DNA of 22,063 bases, taken from Fennellomyces sp. T-0311 (Eukaryota; Mucoromycota; Mucoromycetes; Mucorales; Lichtheimiaceae). The notes beneath the pieces are model-generated. The model ran no database searches and had not been told where the DNA came from. It saw only the letters and a program-made list of their open reading frames with translations. Every line of letters starts with the position of its first letter. Position 1 is the stretch's first letter. The translations under genes were made by a program, and so were the position numbers. Shown piece after piece: positions 17,081-22,063 of this stretch. The stretch is from the NCBI GenBank assembly GCA_025266875.1, contig JALLLT010000127.1, forward strand, positions 1-22,063. Reading direction: 5' to 3'.

Positions 17081-19411
17081 ATGTTCAACAACACCGGCTC
17101 CAGCTCGAATTCCAGTAACCGGCACTTTGATGAGGATGGTGTGAACTTGACTCCCGAGGAGGTAAAGTAAAAACTTGATTTAAAGGTGACCACCATATTT
17201 ATTTTGTTATTTCATATAGGAAACATTTATCAGTGATGGTATAATCGACGATGAAGCCGAAGAAGGGGATAGCGTGCTTCTAGGCGAGGAGCCATCCAGC
17301 ATTGAACCAGTGGGCAAATCCTCAACCGCAGAAGCCTCATCATCCACATTAAAATCCGCCAATTCATGGATCATACACGGCAAATGGGGCAAACGGGAAG
17401 GCAAGGAGATCGAGTGTCTTTATCCTGGCTATGGAAAAAAACTTTATGGAAAGGACGGACACACAACCACCCTCAAGAACCATTTACAAAGAAAGCATAA
17501 TGTCACAGGAGGTGTCAACGACGGAAAGCGCAAGCCTGGACCACTTGAGGAGATGTTTCGAGGTGTCAAGCAGCCACGCGCGTTCAATAGAGAGGAGTTT
17601 ATGGACCACTTACTTCGATTCCTTGTGAGAACTCGAATTCCGTTTGCAATGTTCAATAATACCGAGTTCCAAGTGCTCCTCAACTACATCCAAGGTGCTC
17701 CAGATACATATTCGATCCGACTTCCAAGTGCAAATACAATGACACGAAAGGTAACTGAAGACTCTATACTACAGTAAAAAAAAGCAATGTTAACATAATT
17801 ACTCTAAATAGCTCACCATCAAGTACACCGATGTGGTTCAAAGTATCACCGCTCTCTTGGATGGCGTCGACAAGGTGTCATTCACACTTGATGCATGGAC
17901 TAGCACGTTTCAACAGGATTTCTTGGGTGTAACTGCCCATTGGATTGACCCTGTTACCTGGAAGCCACGTGAGCTGGTTGTTGGCTTCCATGCCATTAAT
18001 GGTGCCCACACTGGTGAAAACTTGAAAGCTGCGTTCCTTGCTGTGTTGAAAGAATATAACCTCGTTACCAAGCTGTTTACTATCACCACCGATAACGCAT
18101 CCAATATGCTGAAGATGGCAGATCACCTCGAAGACTATTCAATCAGAAACGGGTAAGCATTATCATGATATCCAAAAAAAGCTTTCCTAACACTATATTA
18201 TGTAGCTTGCCTTTCCGTGCACTCATCCACCGGATCGGTTGCTTCGGTCATATCATTAACTTGTCCGTTCAACAAATCCTTGATGTTGGTATCGCCGCGC
18301 CAGCACCGGACCATGATGAAGGGGAAGAGGACCTTGACGAAATTGTTGAAGCCCATGATGCGGAAGCCACGCTCGATACAAGACTGGAGCCTGCCAGACC
18401 CACTGCGTTGAAGCGATTGCGCAAAGGCATCGTGAAAATAAGGTACATTATTATTAATAGCGAAAAAGCGTTACTGATACGTATCTTTTCAGAGCATCCG
18501 TTCAAAAAAGGAGTCAGTTCTCTCGTTTCTGTGAAATCCATGGGTGCAAACCATTGATCCTTTCTCGCGACGTACGGGTCAGATGGAATTCAACATACAC
18601 AATGATCGACCGTGCATTGATGTTGCGTACACCGTATGACTCCACTGTGGCCGCCAACCTCTGAGACATGAGTGCTTGCACTTTGGACGACGACGACTGG
18701 AAGTACTTGGAGCAGGTCGCTGTCCTTCTGAAGAAGTTCGAGGAAGTCACCAGGGGCGTGTCTGGCAGTCAGTATCCAACAATCAACAAGGTGATCGTTG
18801 AATACAATTCGTTGATCGATCATCTGGAAAAGACAGAGAAGAACGTTCCGGACGTCGCGTTTGCTTGTCGTGTGGGCAAGGAAAAGCTCCAGCGATATTA
18901 TGTCAAGACTGACGATACCGATGTCTACGCCATCGCGACAGCCATGGATCCGCGTCTAAAGTTCCGTTGGTGGGCATCTTCTGGTTGGAAGCAGCAATGG
19001 GTTGCCTTCAGCAAGAAGGCTGTGCAGATCCGCTGGCGCGACGATTACCAACCTCGACCCACGGCAGATGACGAGAACACAGAAGCAGTTCTCGAGCTGA
19101 TGAAGAAGTACGGAATGGAGACTGAGGCATTGGACGAGCTTGAAGATTACGCTGCAGAGCGGAATATGCTGCCTCGACTAGAGGCCAAGGCTGCCGAGCT
19201 TGAGTATTGGAAGGGCAACGCAGCCCGATGGCCAAACCTTTCCCAGATGGCTCGCCATTACTTGGCCATTCCTGCAACGTCCACACCGTCCGAGCGTTGC
19301 TTCTCGTCAGCGCGTCTCTGGCTACCATACAACCGGAACCGCTTGGATCCTCGTGTCTTGCAGGAGTTGATGGTGATAGAGTCATGGGAGAGATTCCAAG
19401 ATTCGCTTTGA
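17081..19411 (+). CDS. hAT transposase, five exons, one in-frame TGA
   Basis: Exons are 17081-17161, 17220-17750, 17812-18152, 18206-18442 and 18493-19411. All introns have GT/AG borders and the sum is 703 codons in one frame. An acidic N-terminus leads to a BED-like finger (C93, then H115 and H120 in LKNHLQRKH). The expected second Cys is Tyr98 in CLYPGYGKK. The RNase H-like core shows SFTLDAWTS (D231) and TITTDNASNM, with the IGCFGHIINL motif after them and RWNSTYTM later. The C-terminal hATC dimerisation domain is clear (WPNLSQMARHYLAIPATS, then SERCFSSA). Codon 454 (18662-18664) is TGA. The frame continues unbroken after it, so a single nonsense change separates this copy from an intact one. 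AATAAA follows at about 19437. Confidence 0.88.
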
Positions 19412-19649
19412 GATAGAAAGTGTTTTTTTTTTACAAAAATAAATTTTTTCACCTTCTAGCTTATTTTATGACCACCTTGCCTTTGTGCATGAATAAGTCT
19501 ATTCATGAATAACACTGACTAACACTGACACACGCCTTTAGTAACCACTCTGTAAATAAAGCTTAATTATCAAATGCAGCTATACATTACTTTCTATTTG
19601 CTATATATCCCGGATGCATCCACCAATATATATTATCTTGTACATATAA

Positions 19650-19765
19650 CTGGCCGAGTCGAGTCAGGTATTTCAAAAAAACTCGAAAACACAACGAGTC
19701 GAGTATCTGTCGACTCATACCCAACTCGTCATGCCGAGTATCGAGTCGGGTACGAGTATTCGGGT
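19650..19765. repeat. hAT right subterminal repeats
   Basis: CGAGTCGAGT, CGAGTATCGAGTCGGG and related words, partly inverted copies of those at the left end. Confidence 0.7.
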
Positions 19766-19781
19766 ATATTGGAGAAGCCTA

Positions 19782-19789
19782 CGTGTCAG
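19782..19789. repeat. hAT 8-bp target site duplication, right
   Basis: CGTGTCAG, identical to 16135-16142. Confidence 0.92.
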
Positions 19790-20123
19790 TGGTCGTCGTG
19801 CTGTTTTGGACGTCGATGGGGTTCATTAAACCCTCGAGCAATCGAACGAAGAGTTCCATAGCATGACCCTGTCTGCTATGGATGCTTTGCGCGCGGGTTT
19901 GTGTGAGGATCTTGCAGACGATCGTCTCAAGAGGAAGCATGACTTGCAGGAGCACGAGTTGAGGGTACTACAACGGCATTGCCTGGAAGGAATTGCGATC
20001 AAGCGACGCCATATAGAAAACCAGCATTCAGTTAATCGACTTTTGGCTCTCAGTGAAGTGTTGGTTCATGTTGCCGGTGGCTACGTAGATGAAGTAGATG
20101 AGCAGACATCTGATGACAATTAA
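19782..20123 (+). pseudogene. Unidentified decayed coding segment split by the hAT element
   Basis: I do not recognise this protein. From ATG 19863 the frame encodes 86 residues. They are rich in charged helical sequence (RLKRKHDLQEHELRVLQRH), probably coiled coil, with an acidic tail. The same frame is open back to 19830 (TLEQSNEEFHS) and, after one TAA at 19827-19829, continues back through GRRAVLDVDGVH to the hAT junction. Removing hAT and one duplication joins it in frame with TTRVS at 16126-16142. The TAA may be a mutated CAA. This looks like the 3' end of a longer gene that was dead or died after the insertion. A real small gene starting at 19863 is the alternative. Confidence 0.45.
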
Positions 20124-20786
20124 GCTATCAATAAACCTTATCATAATGGCATATGCTAGGTATATAGACAGGTAGTGAAGATAGCATCTTCGACTTAGCT
20201 AGTAGTCTAGTGAAAATTATAAGTATGATAGGACATTTCAGTTGCTGTGAATGTATCAAGTTCGTCAGAGTTTTCGAGTAGTATTGAATAATAATATACT
20301 ACAGTATTCTTCCTTGCATAATAGCCGTTAGAAGTTAATGAAGCGACTGGATGGGGAGATAACAAGATGAGTTCACTAAAAGCAAATGTAACAGTAATAA
20401 CCTCTTTAGTCCTTCTACAAGTCTTAACATATTCCATAGATTACCGTAATATTAATATGGTGAATATCTAGGTACTTGTGATGTGCGGGATGCATGGTAT
20501 CTCGGTGTTGTCAGCCTTCTGTCATTGCGAACGACTCTCGCAACAAGGCGCTGATGCACACGTCGTCCCTGCTCCTGCAAGCAAAATACTTATATCGCCA
20601 CCAATTTAAGCTGGCTCCCCCCACCAAAAAATTTAATTTCAATGCCAGCTGTGGCAGAGGGGAAAGGCTAAATGCACCCCCCTCTCGTGCACCCCACCCA
20701 GCACTTGTGACGTAGACAGTCGATTTCTAGCTAAAGCGCACCCTCACCCTGCACCCCTTCACCTTTCACTGTAGAATTTAACTTGA
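20124..20786. other. Intergenic, nothing recognised
   Basis: The first half is AT-rich, and 20600-20770 has C-rich tracts (CACCCC words). Short frames on both strands lack motifs. I see no TIR or duplication. Confidence 0.4.
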
Positions 20787-21025
20787 CATGCCAAAGCGAC
20801 CCGTGAGAATCCAACGAAACCATAATTAAACGCGTCATCCCAAATCAACCCGTGAGAATCCAGGGAAACCATAATTAAATGTGCCATGCCAAATCAATCT
20901 GTGAGAATCCAACTAGGCAATAATCGACATGGCAAATCGAACATTGAGAATCCAATAGAGCAGTAATCAAACGCGACACGCCAAATCGACACGTGCACGT
21001 GCGAATTCAGTAAAGCAGTATTCAG
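20787..21025 (+). repeat. Diverged tandem repeat, about 49 bp, five units
   Basis: Units begin CATGCCAAA-like and carry GTGAGAATCCA and ATAATTAAA/GTAATCAAA blocks. Approximate unit starts are 20787, 20836, 20885, 20928 and 20977. One unit is about 43 bp and the last is degenerate. It is non-coding. Confidence 0.75.
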
Positions 21026-21201
21026 AAGTCAATAGCATTTGAATTTGCCGCCAGTGGAAAATAAATAAAGATATATTGCCCACCACTTCATGCTAGGAGC
21101 CAACTTAGATCTATGTATATAGTGTCTCAGTGTGTGATAAGTCAAAATTGTTGATTACTATTGGATATATATATATAAAGAAGGGGAGTAAAAACTAACA
21201 A
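21026..21201. other. Short intergenic region with a TATA tract
   Basis: A TATATATATATAAAG stretch ends at 21180 on the + strand, but no + strand gene follows. The neighbouring gene reads the other way. Confidence 0.3.
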
Positions 21202-22063
21202 TTATAAATGAGGAAAAGCAAGTGAAAAGTCTTGTAATTGATGGCGACGACAGAAAGAAGAATGTGCTGGATACAGACGTGGCCACGTAATCTTTGCACG
21301 TGTTTTATATTCGATGTGGTAGTAATGGGCGGCATGCAACTGGATAATAATCGGGTGTGGCGCTGGTAGGTTGAACATTGGCACGTAAAGCATTGAACTA
21401 TCAGGAACATAGCATGCAATTGCCACGTTAAATGTATTAGCTGCAAGGACTGCGTCTTCAGGAACCATAAACCAAAATGCTGAAGTTGTTGGTGAAATCC
21501 GGTTAGTCAACCGGCTCACAACCCTACGAACATCATTGTCTCCAAAAAGAAGTAGATATAATGCCATATGATTGTTAAGGTGTTTCAGCATGGCATCTTT
21601 AACTTCTCCCCACTTGCTTTCATCGGATTTCACTGCTAAAGCAATTGCATGGTAACCACAATTACCATCATCGCTTACGTTGTTGATACGTGTGATTGCA
21701 TGGCGAGGTGCGACAGGGTGAAGTATGTCACCATATTGATCCACAGTGGCTTTATCACTTGGCGTGGCAGGTCCTTGTGTTATTACTGGCTGTTTTTGGT
21801 TTCCTTGTGGCAAACTGCCACCATTCCTATCACGATATTATCCGATGTAAGTATATTAAATATTAAGTGCCCTAAGCGCGTTCTAAATTATATACCACAG
21901 TGGGATACGTACCATGCATCAAGAGCATCTTTGGCGAATAAGGTTTTAGCCTTTTTCTTTGATTCTTCTTCGTGAATCTCGCTGAAAATTGCATCTCGCT
22001 TGGTACTGCGTTTTGCTGATTCTTTCCCTTTTGGTGGCTTTAATTCCTTAAGGTCGATGAAGG
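21202..22063 (-). CDS. OTU-type cysteine protease, 3' part (runs off the window)
   Basis: OTU proteases hydrolyse ubiquitin-type linkages. The visible part has an upstream exon from the window edge to 21913, an 86-bp intron (GTACGT...ATAG, 21912-21827) and a last exon 21826-21202. Splicing joins DALDAW to NGGSLPQG in frame. The upstream exon is Lys/Glu-rich (FSEIHEEESKKKAK). The last exon has the OTU catalytic Cys motif DDGNCGYHAIA and, about 110 residues on, IIIQLHAAHYYHIEY with the expected catalytic His. W-x-EV-x-DAML between them also fits the family. No start codon is in the window. Stand-alone OTU genes of this kind are often repeat-associated in fungi; whether this one belongs to a transposon cannot be seen from the window. 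Confidence 0.75.

Larger units (their letters stand above)
16143..19781 (+). mobile_element. hAT transposon, 3639 bp, with 8-bp target duplication
   Basis: Termini TAGGGTTCTCCA and TGGAGAAGCCTA-like ends are imperfect inverted repeats (11 of the first 12 bases pair). CGTGTCAG is duplicated exactly on both sides (16135-16142 and 19782-19789). An 8-bp duplication, short TAGGG-type TIRs and a BED/hATC transposase define the hAT superfamily. Both ends have ACTCG-rich subterminal repeats. The element holds one five-exon transposase gene. Confidence 0.92.

Overview
This window looks like a transposon graveyard from a fungal nuclear genome. Genes have short spliceosomal introns (about 50-90 bp, GTATGT/GTAAGT donors, TAG/CAG acceptors) and TATA boxes about 45-80 bp before start codons. 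Protein families are Ty3/gypsy integrase, a CACTA/Tnp2 transposase, Tc1/mariner DD34E, hAT and a stand-alone OTU protease. An early-diverging (Mucoromycota-type) fungus is my best guess, inferred from style and family resemblance only. No housekeeping gene, rRNA, tRNA or CRISPR array was recognised.

Layout. 1-1004 holds an LTR-like segment and the first part of a Ty3/gypsy integrase. The integrase is cut between its second Asp and its Glu by a CACTA element (1005-14649) with CACTG ends and a 3-bp target duplication GTA. It resumes in frame at 14650-15291 and is followed by a polypurine tract and a probable 3' LTR (about 15322-15970). The CACTA element carries a frameshifted Tnp2-type transposase (2372-5413, + strand) and a convergent, decayed second gene (5472-6629, - strand). 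It was itself hit twice: by a 535-bp Harbinger-like non-autonomous element with perfect 85-bp terminal inverted repeats (1450-1984), and by an unusually large Tc1/mariner-type element (7767-14602, 6836 bp, TA duplication).

The Tc1/mariner-type element is the most interesting object. It has roughly 0.4-kb terminal inverted repeats containing a 23-bp minisatellite. A canonical DD34E transposase (gene A, - strand, one in-frame TGA) faces the left end. A small basic helix-turn-helix protein (gene B) and a second, intact transposase paralogue (gene C), both on the + strand, face the right end. Gene C keeps the fold and exact spacing but has lost two of three catalytic residues. Between the divergent promoters lies a palindrome of about 2 kb built from tandem units of about 140-200 bp. 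The whole element is a degenerate head-to-head dyad: TIR - transposase A - array / array - B - dead transposase C - TIR.

To the right, a complete 3639-bp hAT element (16143-19781, 8-bp duplication CGTGTCAG) has a five-exon transposase gene with a single in-frame TGA. It sits in an older decayed coding segment whose reading frame resumes past the insertion (to 20123). The remaining DNA holds a diverged tandem repeat of about 49 bp (20787-21025) and, at the right edge on the - strand, the 3' part of an OTU-type cysteine protease gene.

The insertion order read from the nesting is: gypsy first, then CACTA, then the Harbinger-like and Tc1/mariner elements. All coordinates and splice models were worked out by eye. 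Family names rest on recognisable motifs, not on a database search.
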